Shown here piece by piece: positions 8,105 through 16,315 of a DNA stretch of 64,000 nt. Position 1 is the stretch's first letter, and the number at the start of each line of letters is the position of its first letter. The DNA is from Streptomyces caelestis. GTDB lineage: Bacteria > Actinomycetota > Actinomycetes > Streptomycetales > Streptomycetaceae. A model generated the notes under the pieces. It did no database searches, was not told the origin of the DNA, and was given only the letters and a program-made list of their open reading frames with translations. The DNA lies in the NCBI RefSeq assembly GCF_001279005.1, contig NZ_LGCN01000276.1, forward strand, positions 62,001 to 126,000. The letters run 5' to 3'. Both the position numbers and the translations under genes were made by a program.

Positions 8105-8992
8105 GTGCGCACTCTGTACCGAAGAGCAGCCGGGCTCGCGTGGACCGTGCCGGCCCTCGTCCTGCTCGCGGTCTTCGTCTACCTCCCGCTCGTCCAGAAC
8201 TTCGGCTACTCCACGCTGTCCTGGGACATCTACAGCGGCAGTCAGCAGTTCGTCGGCCTGGACAACTACCGCGACCTGTTCGCCGACCCGGTCTTCTGGA
8301 CCTCCTTCACCAACAACCTCTGGTACGCCCTGCTGTCGATCGTCTTCCAGGTCTTCGGCGGCCTCCTGCTGGCCGCGCTCATCGAGAGCATCCGCAGTAC
8401 GCGATGGCAGCGCGCCCTCCGGACGATCTACTTCATCCCCTCCGCGATCTCACTGACCGTCGCGGGACTGCTCTTCTACTTCATCTACGAGCCCAACCTC
8501 GGCCTGCTCAACCACGCCCTGGAGGCGGTCGCGCCCGGCACGTTCGACCACGCCTGGCTGGGCCAGGAGAGCACCGCCATGACGGCGGTCATCGCGATGA
8601 GCCAGTGGCAGGGCTTCGGCTACTCGACGCTGCTGTTCGCCGTCGCCATCCAGCGGATCCCCGCGGAGCTCCACGAAGCGGCCGCCCTGGACGGCGCCGG
8701 ACCCGTCCGCCGCTTCTTCCGGGTCACGCTCCCGCTCGTGCGGGAGATGACCGGGCTCATGGTCCTGGTCACCGTGTCAGGCGCCTTCCAGGTGTTCAAC
8801 GAGGTCATGGTGATGACCAGCGGCGGACCCGACAACTCGACCCACGTGCTCGGCACGTGGCTGTACCGCAACGGCTTCGTACGCAACGACTTCGGCCACG
8901 CCGCGGCCATCGGCACCGTGATCTTCGTGATCACCCTCACGGTCGCGATGGCGCAGCTGTGGTTCACCCGGAGAAGAAGGGTGGAATGGTGA
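8105..8992 (+). CDS. ABC sugar importer permease (MalF type)
   Basis: This 295-residue protein has about six membrane segments and the cytoplasmic EAA loop ELHEAAALDGAGPVRRFFRVTLPLV, which docks the ATPase. The GTG start at 8105 follows a GAAGGGA site. Its stop overlaps the start of the next permease. No ATPase gene is present nearby. Streptomyces often energise such importers with the shared ATPase MsiK encoded elsewhere, and I infer that here. Confidence 0.94.
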   Translation: MRTLYRRAAGLAWTVPALVLLAVFVYLPLVQNFGYSTLSWDIYSGSQQFVGLDNYRDLFADPVFWTSFTNNLWYALLSIVFQVFGGLLLAALIESIRSTRWQRALRTIYFIPSAISLTVAGLLFYFIYEPNLGLLNHALEAVAPGTFDHAWLGQESTAMTAVIAMSQWQGFGYSTLLFAVAIQRIPAELHEAAALDGAGPVRRFFRVTLPLVREMTGLMVLVTVSGAFQVFNEVMVMTSGGPDNSTHVLGTWLYRNGFVRNDFGHAAAIGTVIFVITLTVAMAQLWFTRRRRVEW

Positions 8993-9822
8993 GCCGTCTC
9001 GGCTTCCTCGGCGTGATCGCGCGCCTGTTCATGTGGGCCTTCCTGCTGAGTCTCGCGGTCGTGGTGCTCTATCCGCTGCTGTGGATGGTCCTGAACGGGT
9101 TCAAGACCAACGCCGAACTCTTCGGCAACCCCTTCGCGCTCCCCACCGACCTGAGCTTCGGCAACTACCGCGACGCGTGGAACCGCGGCGTCAGCGACTA
9201 CCTCGCGGCCAGCGTCCTGGTCACGGTGACGTCCACGGTGGCGACCGTCTTCATCAGCGCCTGGGCGGCGTACGGACTGACGCGGGTGGACATCCCGTTC
9301 AACAAGGTGCTCACCGCCGTCATCCTGGGCGGCCTGATGCTCACCCCGACCGTCGCCCTGGTCCCGCTGGTGCGCATGTTCCAGTCGATGGGCCTGTACA
9401 ACAGCTTCTGGGCACTGCTCATCCTCTACACGGCCTTCCGTGTCCCCTTCACCACCTTCCTCATCCGCGCCTACATGATCGACCTGCCGCGCGAGGTGGA
9501 CGAGGCGGCACAGATCGACGGGGCTGGCCGCTGGACCGCGTTCTGGCGGATCATCCTGCCGATGTGCAAGCCCATCATCACGTCCACCGTCCTGCTGCAC
9601 GTGCTCTTCGCGTGGAACGAATACCTGTTCGCCATGGTGTTCACCAACGGCAGTGACGTGCAGACCCTGCCGGTAGGCCTGACGAGCCTGATGAGCAAGC
9701 ACGGCACGGACTTTCCCGTCGTGTTCGCCGGCATGGTGATCGCCGCGGTCCCCGTCGTGCTCCTGTTCCTCTTCGGCCAGCGCTACATCGTCAAGGGCCT
9801 GGCCGACGGCGTCGGCAAGTGA
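8986..9822 (+). CDS. ABC sugar importer permease (MalG type)
   Basis: The 278-residue partner permease has six predicted membrane segments and the EAA motif EVDEAAQIDGAGRWTAFWRIILPM. It starts at ATG 8986 inside the end of the previous gene, so the pair is translationally coupled; a GTG one codon later is an equal alternative. It ends the recognisable importer operon binding protein-MalF-MalG. Confidence 0.94.
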   Translation: MVSRLGFLGVIARLFMWAFLLSLAVVVLYPLLWMVLNGFKTNAELFGNPFALPTDLSFGNYRDAWNRGVSDYLAASVLVTVTSTVATVFISAWAAYGLTRVDIPFNKVLTAVILGGLMLTPTVALVPLVRMFQSMGLYNSFWALLILYTAFRVPFTTFLIRAYMIDLPREVDEAAQIDGAGRWTAFWRIILPMCKPIITSTVLLHVLFAWNEYLFAMVFTNGSDVQTLPVGLTSLMSKHGTDFPVVFAGMVIAAVPVVLLFLFGQRYIVKGLADGVGK

Positions 9823-9950
9823 ACCACTCCCCCGGTACGAAGGGAGAACCCCATGCCGATCGCCCGTCGGGTGAGGTCCTCGCGGAGTGCTCCCTCCCGT
9901 ACGCGGGTGTTCCGGTCGACGAGGGCTATATGCCGGCCCGGCGTTCCTGA
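9819..9950 (+). CDS. Possible coupled small ORF or gene remnant (43 aa)
   Basis: A GTG at 9819 overlaps the permease TGA as GTGA and opens a 43-codon frame ending PVDEGYMPARRS. A competing ATG at 9853, in another frame, has a better Shine-Dalgarno (GAAGGGAG) but leads into low-complexity Arg-rich translation. I recognise no family. It may be the decayed head of a former operon gene; coding status is uncertain. Confidence 0.25.
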   Translation: MNHSPGTKGEPHADRPSGEVLAECSLPYAGVPVDEGYMPARRS

Positions 9951-10063
9951 CGGCTCAGGGCCGTCACCGGGCGCCCGCCGAACCGGACGGCCCCGACGTC
10001 GGGGCCGCCAAGGCGGGCGATCAGCGAGAAGGGGGTGCGCCGGCACCCGAGTGGCGGCGAGGG

Positions 10064-11347
10064 CTACGCGTCCGCGGCACGGTGAGGGCCGCCCCTCAGG
10101 GGATCGGCCGGCCGGGGACGCGGGTGAAGCGGACGTCCATCGGCTCCGGCGCGGGCGGCGTGCCCGGGCACGCCGAACAGTTCGTCCTGGGCCTGGTCGC
10201 GGGCCGTCAGGAGGGCTCCGCGGAGCACCGCGCCGCCGCCCAGGGCGCTGGGCCGCACATCGGCGGGCAGGGGCGACATGGCGGCCAAGCGGTCCCGCAC
10301 CCGCGCGGCGAGCGCCTCGCCGCCGGCCTGGCCGATCTCGCCGCCCAGGACCACGTGGCCGGGGTCGAGCAGCGCGACCACCGAGGCGACGCCCACGGCG
10401 ATCCGGTCGGCCAGGTCGTCGAGGAAGCGTGCCTCCGGGGAGGCGGGGCCGGCCGTCGTGACGGCCGTCCGTACCGCGCCCGCCGCCGGCGGCTCGGTCC
10501 CCGGCTCCGCCGCGACGCCGTACTCCTCCGCCAGCCGGGCGATCGCCGTCGCGCCCACCAGGGAGTGGAAGCCGCCCGCGCAGTCGGTGGCCGACGGCAG
10601 GCCGCTCGTGCCCGGGACCGGGAGGAAGCCGATCTCGCCCGTGCCGCCGGAGGCGCCCCTGCGCAGAACGCCGTCGAGGATCACGGCGGCGCCGGTGCCG
10701 TGTCCCAGCCACAGCAGGACGAAGGTGTCCCGGTCGCGGGCCGCTCCGTCGCGCTGCTCGGCCAGCGCCGCGAGGTTGGTCTCGTTCTCCACGCTGACCC
10801 GGGCCTGCGGGAACCGTTCCTGGAGCGCGGCGACCAGGCGCCGGTGCCACTCGGGCAGGCCCGTGGAGTCGCGCAGTTCGCCGCTCGCGGGGTCGATCAG
10901 CCCGGGCGCGCCGATCCCGACGGTGTGCGGCCGGTCCGCGCCCGCCTCCTTCACCGTCCGCTCGACCAGCGCGACCGCCTGTTCGACCGCCGGGCCGGTC
11001 CCCGCGTCCCCGGTGATGGGCAGGGCGGCCTCGGCCAGTACGTCGCCGACGAGGTCCGACACGACCACGGTGACGCCCTCGGTGCGGACGTCCAGCGCGG
11101 CCAGGTGCGCCCGGTCCGCGACGATGCCGTACAGCTTGGCGTTGGGGCCGCGCCGCTGCTCCCCCGCCTCGCCGGCCACCGCGATGAGCCCGGCGGCGGT
11201 GAGCCGCTCGACGAGGTCGGCGACGGTCGGCCGGGACAGCCCGGTCAGTTGCTTCAACTGCCCTGCGGTCAGCGGGCCTTCCTGCTGGAGCAGGCGCAGG
11301 GCGAGCCGGTCGTTGATGGCTCTGGCGGTGCTCGGGGATGCGGCCAT
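10064..11347 (-). CDS. ROK-family transcriptional regulator
   Basis: The 427-residue protein has an N-terminal winged helix-turn-helix (residues about 10-60, GPLTAGQLKQLTGLSRPTVADLVERL) and a ROK sugar-kinase-like domain with VGIGAPGLIDPASGELR and HGTGAAVILDG. The usual ROK zinc cluster CxCGxxGC is missing; the corresponding segment reads SATDCAGG, so it is probably a regulator that does not phosphorylate sugar. It diverges from an MFS gene, with a CTTTCAGG-N7-CCTGATAG dyad between them. The last 30 or so residues turn abruptly Arg/Pro-rich, and a one-base shift gives a more natural ending stopping at 10096 (see findings). Confidence 0.9.
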   Translation of the reverse strand: MAASPSTARAINDRLALRLLQQEGPLTAGQLKQLTGLSRPTVADLVERLTAAGLIAVAGEAGEQRRGPNAKLYGIVADRAHLAALDVRTEGVTVVVSDLVGDVLAEAALPITGDAGTGPAVEQAVALVERTVKEAGADRPHTVGIGAPGLIDPASGELRDSTGLPEWHRRLVAALQERFPQARVSVENETNLAALAEQRDGAARDRDTFVLLWLGHGTGAAVILDGVLRRGASGGTGEIGFLPVPGTSGLPSATDCAGGFHSLVGATAIARLAEEYGVAAEPGTEPPAAGAVRTAVTTAGPASPEARFLDDLADRIAVGVASVVALLDPGHVVLGGEIGQAGGEALAARVRDRLAAMSPLPADVRPSALGGGAVLRGALLTARDQAQDELFGVPGHAARAGADGRPLHPRPRPADPLRGGPHRAADA

Positions 11348-11410
11348 GCCGGGATCCTTCCAGATCGGCGGGGCCGGCCGGCGCAGGCGCCGCCCCCGGA
11401 TGCCCCATAT

Positions 11411-11433
11411 CTTTCAGGCAGGGTTCCTGATAG
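11411..11433. promoter_or_regulatory. Candidate ROK operator
   Basis: CTTTCAGG (11411-11418) and CCTGATAG (11426-11433) form an imperfect dyad centred at 11422 in the 132-bp divergent region between the ROK regulator and the MFS transporter. This position would let one regulator control both genes. Confidence 0.5.
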
Positions 11434-11479
11434 TTTACGGCGGCGCATGCGGAAACCGACGGCCGGGAGGGGCGGGACG

Positions 11480-12685
11480 ATGAGCGCAGTGGTCCATCGA
11501 CAGCGTGACGTGAGGCGGGCGCGGTACGCCGTGGCCACCGTGTTCGCCGTGCACGGCGCCGTCACCGGCTCGTTCGCCACCCGCGTCCCCTGGATCCAGG
11601 ACCACGCGGGGGTGAGCGCCGGGCAGCTGGGCCTCGCGCTCGCCTTCCCCGCGCTCGGGGCCTCCGTCGCGATGCCGCTCGCGGGAAGGATCAGCCACCG
11701 CTTCGGCGCCCGCACGGCGCTGCGCGGTCTGATCGCGCTGTGGACGCTCGCGCTGCTCCTGCCGTCGGTCGCGCCGAACCTGCCGACCCTCTGTCTGGCC
11801 CTGTTCGCCTACGGCGCCACGGCCGGCATGTCCGACGTGGCGATGAACGCGCTGGGCGTGGAGGTGGAGAACCGCCTCGACAAGTCGATCATGTCCGGAC
11901 TGCACGGCATGTGGAGCGCCGGCGCCCTGGTCGGCTCGGCGGCCGGCACGCTCGCCGCCCACCTGGGTACGGACGCCCGGCTGCACCACGCGCTCGCGTC
12001 CGCCGTCCTGACGGCGGTGGGCGTGACCGCCTGCGCCTGGGTGCTCGATCTGCAGCCCGCCGAGGACGAGGAGCCGCCGCCGCGGTTCGCGCTGCCGCCC
12101 CGCTCCGCGCTGCTCATCGGCGCGATCGGTTTCTGCGCGGTGTTCGCGGAGGGCGCGAGCCTGGACTGGTCGGCGGTCTACCTGCGCGACCGGCTGGAGG
12201 CCTCGGCCGGTCTCGCGGCGGCCTGCACCACCGGTTTCACGCTCACCATGGCGATCGCCCGGATCGCCGGGGACCGCGTGGTGGACCGCTACGGCGCCGT
12301 GCGCACGGTCCGCGCGAGCGGTGTCGTCGCCCTGCTGGGCGGGCTGCTGATCGTGTTCGCCGGGCATCCCGCGACGGCGATGGGCGGGTTCGCGCTGATG
12401 GGGCTCGGCATCGCGGTGGTCGTGCCGCTGTGCTTCGCCGCCGCCGGCCGCAGCGGCTCCAACCCGAGCCTGGCCATCGCGGGCGTCGCGACCATCACCT
12501 ACACCTCGGGGCTGGTCGCCCCGAGCGCGATCGGCCTGCTGGCCCAGGCGACCAGCCTGATGGTGTCGTTCGTCCTGGTGACGGTGCTGTCGTGCGGCAT
12601 CGCGGGCTTCGCGGGCGTGCTGCGCGCGGGAGACCGTACGAAGGTCACGCGTCCGGGCGCAGCAGTTCCCGAGCCCCGTCCCTGA
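11480..12685 (+). CDS. MFS transporter
   Basis: This 401-residue major facilitator has about 12 hydrophobic segments and the loop-2/3 motif GRISHRFGARTALRG after the second helix. The repeated central part (GLHGMWSAGALVGSAAG) resembles FucP/YbjJ-like subgroups of presumed sugar or drug transporters. ATG 11480 is preceded by GGGAGG. Divergent from the ROK gene, its likely regulator. Its last 41 bp overlap the convergent thioesterase gene. Substrate unknown. Confidence 0.9.
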   Translation: MSAVVHRQRDVRRARYAVATVFAVHGAVTGSFATRVPWIQDHAGVSAGQLGLALAFPALGASVAMPLAGRISHRFGARTALRGLIALWTLALLLPSVAPNLPTLCLALFAYGATAGMSDVAMNALGVEVENRLDKSIMSGLHGMWSAGALVGSAAGTLAAHLGTDARLHHALASAVLTAVGVTACAWVLDLQPAEDEEPPPRFALPPRSALLIGAIGFCAVFAEGASLDWSAVYLRDRLEASAGLAAACTTGFTLTMAIARIAGDRVVDRYGAVRTVRASGVVALLGGLLIVFAGHPATAMGGFALMGLGIAVVVPLCFAAAGRSGSNPSLAIAGVATITYTSGLVAPSAIGLLAQATSLMVSFVLVTVLSCGIAGFAGVLRAGDRTKVTRPGAAVPEPRP

Positions 12686-13103
12686 ACGCCTCGCTCCAGG
12701 GCGCCGGGCGCAGGGTCGTGGCGTCCAGCCGCACCAGCACCCGGCTGCCTCGCGCGTAGGTCACCGCCCCGTCCGCCGAGCAGAGGCGGAAGCCGTACGT
12801 GAGTCCGGTCCTGCCGAGCCGCTCCAGCCACAGGTGGACCGCGTACGCGCCGGCGCGGGTCACCGGGGCCTCGTAGCCGATGCGCAGTTCCCGGACCGCG
12901 TTGCAGGCGTCGCCGGCCGCCGACCAGTCGCCGTCGAAGCGGACGCCCTTCTCCTGCCACAGCTCGGTCCACGCCCGCTCGACGAGCAGCGGATAACGGG
13001 CGTTGTGCAGCAGCCCCAGCGCGTCGAGGTCGTCGAAGTGGACGGTCACGGGGATCAGCCGGCCGTACGACAGGGCGGGGGCGGGCGGGGCTTCGGCGGT
13101 CAC
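12645..13103 (-). CDS. Acyl-CoA thioesterase, hotdog fold
   Basis: This 152-residue single hotdog-domain protein has the 4-hydroxybenzoyl-CoA thioesterase-type active-site stretch FDDLDALGLLHNARYPLLVERA, in which the Asp before LGLLHN is the usual catalytic residue. Start at GTG 13103 with AGGAG 10 bases upstream; a longer frame exists but lacks conservation signs. The 3' end overlaps the MFS gene tail to tail. The physiological acyl substrate is unknown. Confidence 0.85.
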   Translation of the reverse strand: MTAEAPPAPALSYGRLIPVTVHFDDLDALGLLHNARYPLLVERAWTELWQEKGVRFDGDWSAAGDACNAVRELRIGYEAPVTRAGAYAVHLWLERLGRTGLTYGFRLCSADGAVTYARGSRVLVRLDATTLRPAPWSEAFRDGARELLRPDA

Positions 13104-13278
13104 GGGTGGGGCTCCTGGGACGTGCGGGATGAGTGCCGCCTCCACGGGACAGCGGCGCACCCTCATCCTAAGCAGACGCTCAGCCGAGCCGCCCCCGCCC
13201 GCCCGCTTGTACGAAGCACTGCCGCCCAGCCCGCACAATGGTCCGGACACGCTGCACGTACGACGAAAGCGACAACCC

Positions 13279-14691
13279 ATGGATCTCGGCGTCCGGTGGA
13301 AACTGCACGGCGACGGACGCACCCCGGCCCCCGGCGCGGTGGTCCGCCCCGACGAACGGCTCTCCTGGCCGCGCACGGCGGGTCTGGGCGCCCAGCACGT
13401 CGTGGCGATGTTCGGCGCCTCCTTCGTCGCCCCGGTGCTCATGGGTCTCGACCCCAACCTGGCGATCATGATGTCGGGTGTCGCGACCGTCGTCTTCCTG
13501 CTCGCCACGCGCGGCCGGGTGCCGAGCTACCTCGGCTGCTCGCTCTCCTTCGTCGGCGTCGCCGCGGTCATCCGGGCCCAGGGCGGCTCCAGCGCCACCG
13601 TGACCGGCGCGGTGTTCGTGGTCGGGGCCGCGCTGTTCCTGGTGGGTCTCGCGGTGCGGCGCTTCGGGGCGCGGATCATCCACGCCGCGATGCCGCCGAT
13701 CGTCACCGGCGCGGTGGTGATGCTGATCGGCTTCAACCTGGCGCCGGTGACCGCCTCCACCTACTGGCCGCAGGACCAGTGGACCGCCCTGTCCGTGATG
13801 CTGTTCACCGGTCTGGCCGTGGTCTGCCTGCGCGGTTTCTGGTCCCGGATCGCGATCTTCCTCGGGCTGATCTTCGGATACGTCCTGTCCTGGGCGCTCG
13901 ACCGGGTCTTCGGAAGGATCCACTCGGCGGACGCGGGCGGCCAGGTCACCGACCACTGGCGCCTGGACCTGTCCGGAGTGGGCCAGGCCGACTGGATCGG
14001 CCTGCCGACCCTGCACGGCCCGTCCTTCGAGTGGTCGGCGATCCTGGTCGCCCTGCCGGTGGTCATCGCGCTCATCGCCGAGAACGCGGGGCACGTCAAG
14101 GCGGTCGGCGAGATGACCGGCGACAACCTCGACGACAAGCTCGGCACGGCCATCTCCGCCGATGGTGTCGGCTCCATGCTGTCCACCGCGGTCGGCGGCC
14201 CGCCCAACACCACCTACTCCGAGAACATCGGCGTGATGGCCGCGACCCGCGTCTACTCGACCGCCGCCTACTGGGCCGCCGCCGGCTTCGCCCTGCTGTT
14301 CGGCCTGTGCCCGAAGTTCGGCGCGGTCGTGGCCGCCGTCCCGGGTGGTGTGCTCGGCGGGATCACCGTCATCCTGTACGGCATGATCGGCCTGCTCGGC
14401 GCCCAGATCTGGATCAACGCCAAGGTGGACCTGCGCAATCCGCTGAACCTGGTGCCGGCCGCCGCGGGCATCATCGTCGGCGTCGGCAACGTCACGATGG
14501 AGTTCACCGACACCTTCTCCCTCAGCGGCATCGCGCTCGGCACGCTGGTCGTCATCACCGGCTACCACGCGCTGCGCGTCTTCGCGCCCGCCCACCTCAA
14601 GACGCAGGAGCCGCTGCTCGACGAGGGCACGTCCTCCTACGACACCGACGGCACCGACGGCACCGAGGGCGATCAGCGCGCCAAGTCGTAG
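13279..14691 (+). CDS. uraA: Uracil permease (NCS2 nucleobase transporter)
   Basis: The 470-residue protein has the NCS2 opening motif LGAQHVVAMFGASFVAPVL, including the QH pair of helix 1, about 14 membrane segments, and the later signature GGPPNTTYSENIGVMAATRVYS, which matches UraA-type uracil:proton symporters rather than xanthine or urate carriers. ATG 13279 has only a weak Shine-Dalgarno. The C-terminal tail is acidic and repetitive (DTDGTDGTEGD). Uracil uptake fits with the pyrimidine operon further along, but no shared control is visible. Confidence 0.9.
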   Translation: MDLGVRWKLHGDGRTPAPGAVVRPDERLSWPRTAGLGAQHVVAMFGASFVAPVLMGLDPNLAIMMSGVATVVFLLATRGRVPSYLGCSLSFVGVAAVIRAQGGSSATVTGAVFVVGAALFLVGLAVRRFGARIIHAAMPPIVTGAVVMLIGFNLAPVTASTYWPQDQWTALSVMLFTGLAVVCLRGFWSRIAIFLGLIFGYVLSWALDRVFGRIHSADAGGQVTDHWRLDLSGVGQADWIGLPTLHGPSFEWSAILVALPVVIALIAENAGHVKAVGEMTGDNLDDKLGTAISADGVGSMLSTAVGGPPNTTYSENIGVMAATRVYSTAAYWAAAGFALLFGLCPKFGAVVAAVPGGVLGGITVILYGMIGLLGAQIWINAKVDLRNPLNLVPAAAGIIVGVGNVTMEFTDTFSLSGIALGTLVVITGYHALRVFAPAHLKTQEPLLDEGTSSYDTDGTDGTEGDQRAKS

Positions 14692-15481
14692 GCGTACGAC
14701 GGGGTGAAGGCGCCCGGCGCCCCCTCGCAGCCGTCGGACTCCCCCGGCGGCTTCACCCACAGGTAGGCGTCGATGCCGGCCTCCCCGGTGCTCGGCGTCG
14801 GAGGCCGGCCCAGCTTGCGGCCGGCCGGGTCGCACCATGCGCCGTCCGGCGGGGCGCCGTTGCCGTTGCGGCTGGTGTCGATCACCGCGCCGAGGCCCGG
14901 CGGGCCGTCGAGGGCGTCGAGCACGGCACGAGCACGGGCACCCGGCCCTGCGCCGCACCGCCCGACGCCACCGCACGCACCCGGGAGGTGATCGAGTCCG
15001 GGGAGTGGTCCGCGAACCACACGGCCGCCGGCCGGTCGGCTGTCCGGGACTCGATGACCGCGCGGCGCGGATCGTCGGGGTGGGCCCGCACCCAGTCCAG
15101 GACCTGTGACGCGGGGTGGCGGTAGAGACGGGTGGACACGGGGGCGGCCCGCCGCTCCGTCCCGGCCCCGGACGCGGACGCCTTCGCGCTCGCCTTCTCC
15201 CTCGGACCGGCCGTGGGAGAAGCCGGCTTCGTCGCCGACCGCGAGGAAGCCGGCGGGAAAGAGGGCGAAGGCACGACGGGCGGCGGTTCCAGGCGGGGCG
15301 AGGCGGTCACCGCGGGGCGTGCCTCGTCGGCGCCGCGTCCGTCGCCGACCGCCGACATCATCCCCGTGGCGGTGCCGACCGCGACCACCACGGAGGCCGC
15401 CGCGAGCATCGTGCCGCGCCGGACGGCACGCCGGCGCTCGGCCCTTCGCGCGGACAGGCGCTGGGCACGCGAGCCTGACAC
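14673..15481 (-). pseudogene. GH6 endoglucanase/cellobiohydrolase, internally deleted and frameshifted
   Basis: The N-terminal part starts at GTG 15481 (strong GGGGGAG upstream) with a basic, hydrophobic export signal, a Pro/Ser/Ala linker and then a GH6 catalytic start (TRLYRHPASQVLDWVRAHP, AVWFADHSPDSITSRV, GRVPVLVP). It then breaks into nonsense. A second frame resumes with the GH6 C-terminus (GAVIDTSRNGNG, WCDPAGR, YLWVKPPGESDGC) and stops at 14673. Roughly 110 residues of the catalytic domain between these parts are absent, including the usual RDC and EPD segments. The junction lies near 14918-14935, where GTGCTCG occurs twice 11 bp apart. The 3' end overlaps uraA by 19 bp. Confidence 0.88.
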
Positions 15482-15582
15482 AGTACTGCTCCCCCTCCCC
15501 CGTGACGGGCGCGTTCCCCCGTTCCGGGGAAGCGTCGGGCCCGCCGCCACTGGCGCCACCCCAAAGGTGCGACTCTGCGCCC

Positions 15583-16269
15583 ATGGTGCGATGCGAACAA
15601 GTCCTCACCGCCGTGGACGGGGTCGTCTCCCGTATGCGCGCCCTCGACGCGGCCCTGCCCGCGCGGGACGGGGTCGCGGTGTTCAACCGTGTCTACCTCG
15701 CCGTCACGGAGGCCGTGGACCGGCGGATCGACACCGGCCGGTTCCCGGACGCACGGGCGGCGATCACGCTGGACGTGCGGTTCGCGGAGCGCTATCTGGC
15801 GGCGGTGGACGCGGCGTCGCGGGAGCGGCGGCCGCCGGCCTGCTGGCGCCCGCTGTTCCAGTTCCGCCGGCACCCCGGCGTACGCCCGCTGCAGTTCGCG
15901 CTCGCGGGCATCAACGCGCACATCGGCCACGATCTCGCGCTCGCCGTCGTGGACACCTGCCGTACGCTCGCCTGCGAACCCCTCGAGCTGGAGGACGAGT
16001 TCGACCAAGTGGGCGATCTCCTCCTCTCGCTGGAGGACCGGATCCGCGAGGAGCTGATCCCGGGCCCCGAGGTGCTGCGGATCGCCGACCCGCTGACCCA
16101 TCTGCTGGGCGCGTGGAGCCTGGAACGCGCCCGGGACGCGGCCTGGACCGCGGCCCGCGCCCTGTGGGCGCTGCGCGGACTGCCGGACGTCGCCGGGGAG
16201 TTCACCGAACGCCTGGACACGGCGGTGGGGTTCGCCGGCCGCATGCTGCTCACCCCGCTGCCGGACTGA
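15583..16269 (+). CDS. DUF5995 family protein
   Basis: This 228-residue, mostly helical cytoplasmic protein has no signal or membrane segment. It contains the conserved stretch RPLQFALAGINAHIGHDLALAVVDT, which I recognise as the core of DUF5995; its histidines and aspartates suggest a metal or heme site, but no function is established. Start at ATG 15583; the Shine-Dalgarno (AAAGGTG) is distant. It converges on davB with a small GGCACGG/CCGTGCC hairpin (16283-16307) between them. Confidence 0.75.
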   Translation: MVRCEQVLTAVDGVVSRMRALDAALPARDGVAVFNRVYLAVTEAVDRRIDTGRFPDARAAITLDVRFAERYLAAVDAASRERRPPACWRPLFQFRRHPGVRPLQFALAGINAHIGHDLALAVVDTCRTLACEPLELEDEFDQVGDLLLSLEDRIREELIPGPEVLRIADPLTHLLGAWSLERARDAAWTAARALWALRGLPDVAGEFTERLDTAVGFAGRMLLTPLPD

Positions 16270-16282
16270 TCCGGCAGCGGGC

Positions 16283-16307
16283 GGCACGGCCCGTGACGGT
16301 CCGTGCC
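16283..16307. terminator. Weak bidirectional hairpin
   Basis: GGCACGG (16283-16289) pairs with CCGTGCC (16301-16307) between the convergent DUF5995 gene and davB. The stem is short and there is no T-tract. Confidence 0.4.
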
Positions 16308-16315
16308 CGGCGGGC

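Noticed and set aside
9853..10461. Plus-strand frame with a good Shine-Dalgarno after the importer
   Set aside because: The translation is Arg-rich low complexity and runs antisense into the ROK gene; only the start signal is convincing, so it is mentioned as a possible remnant.
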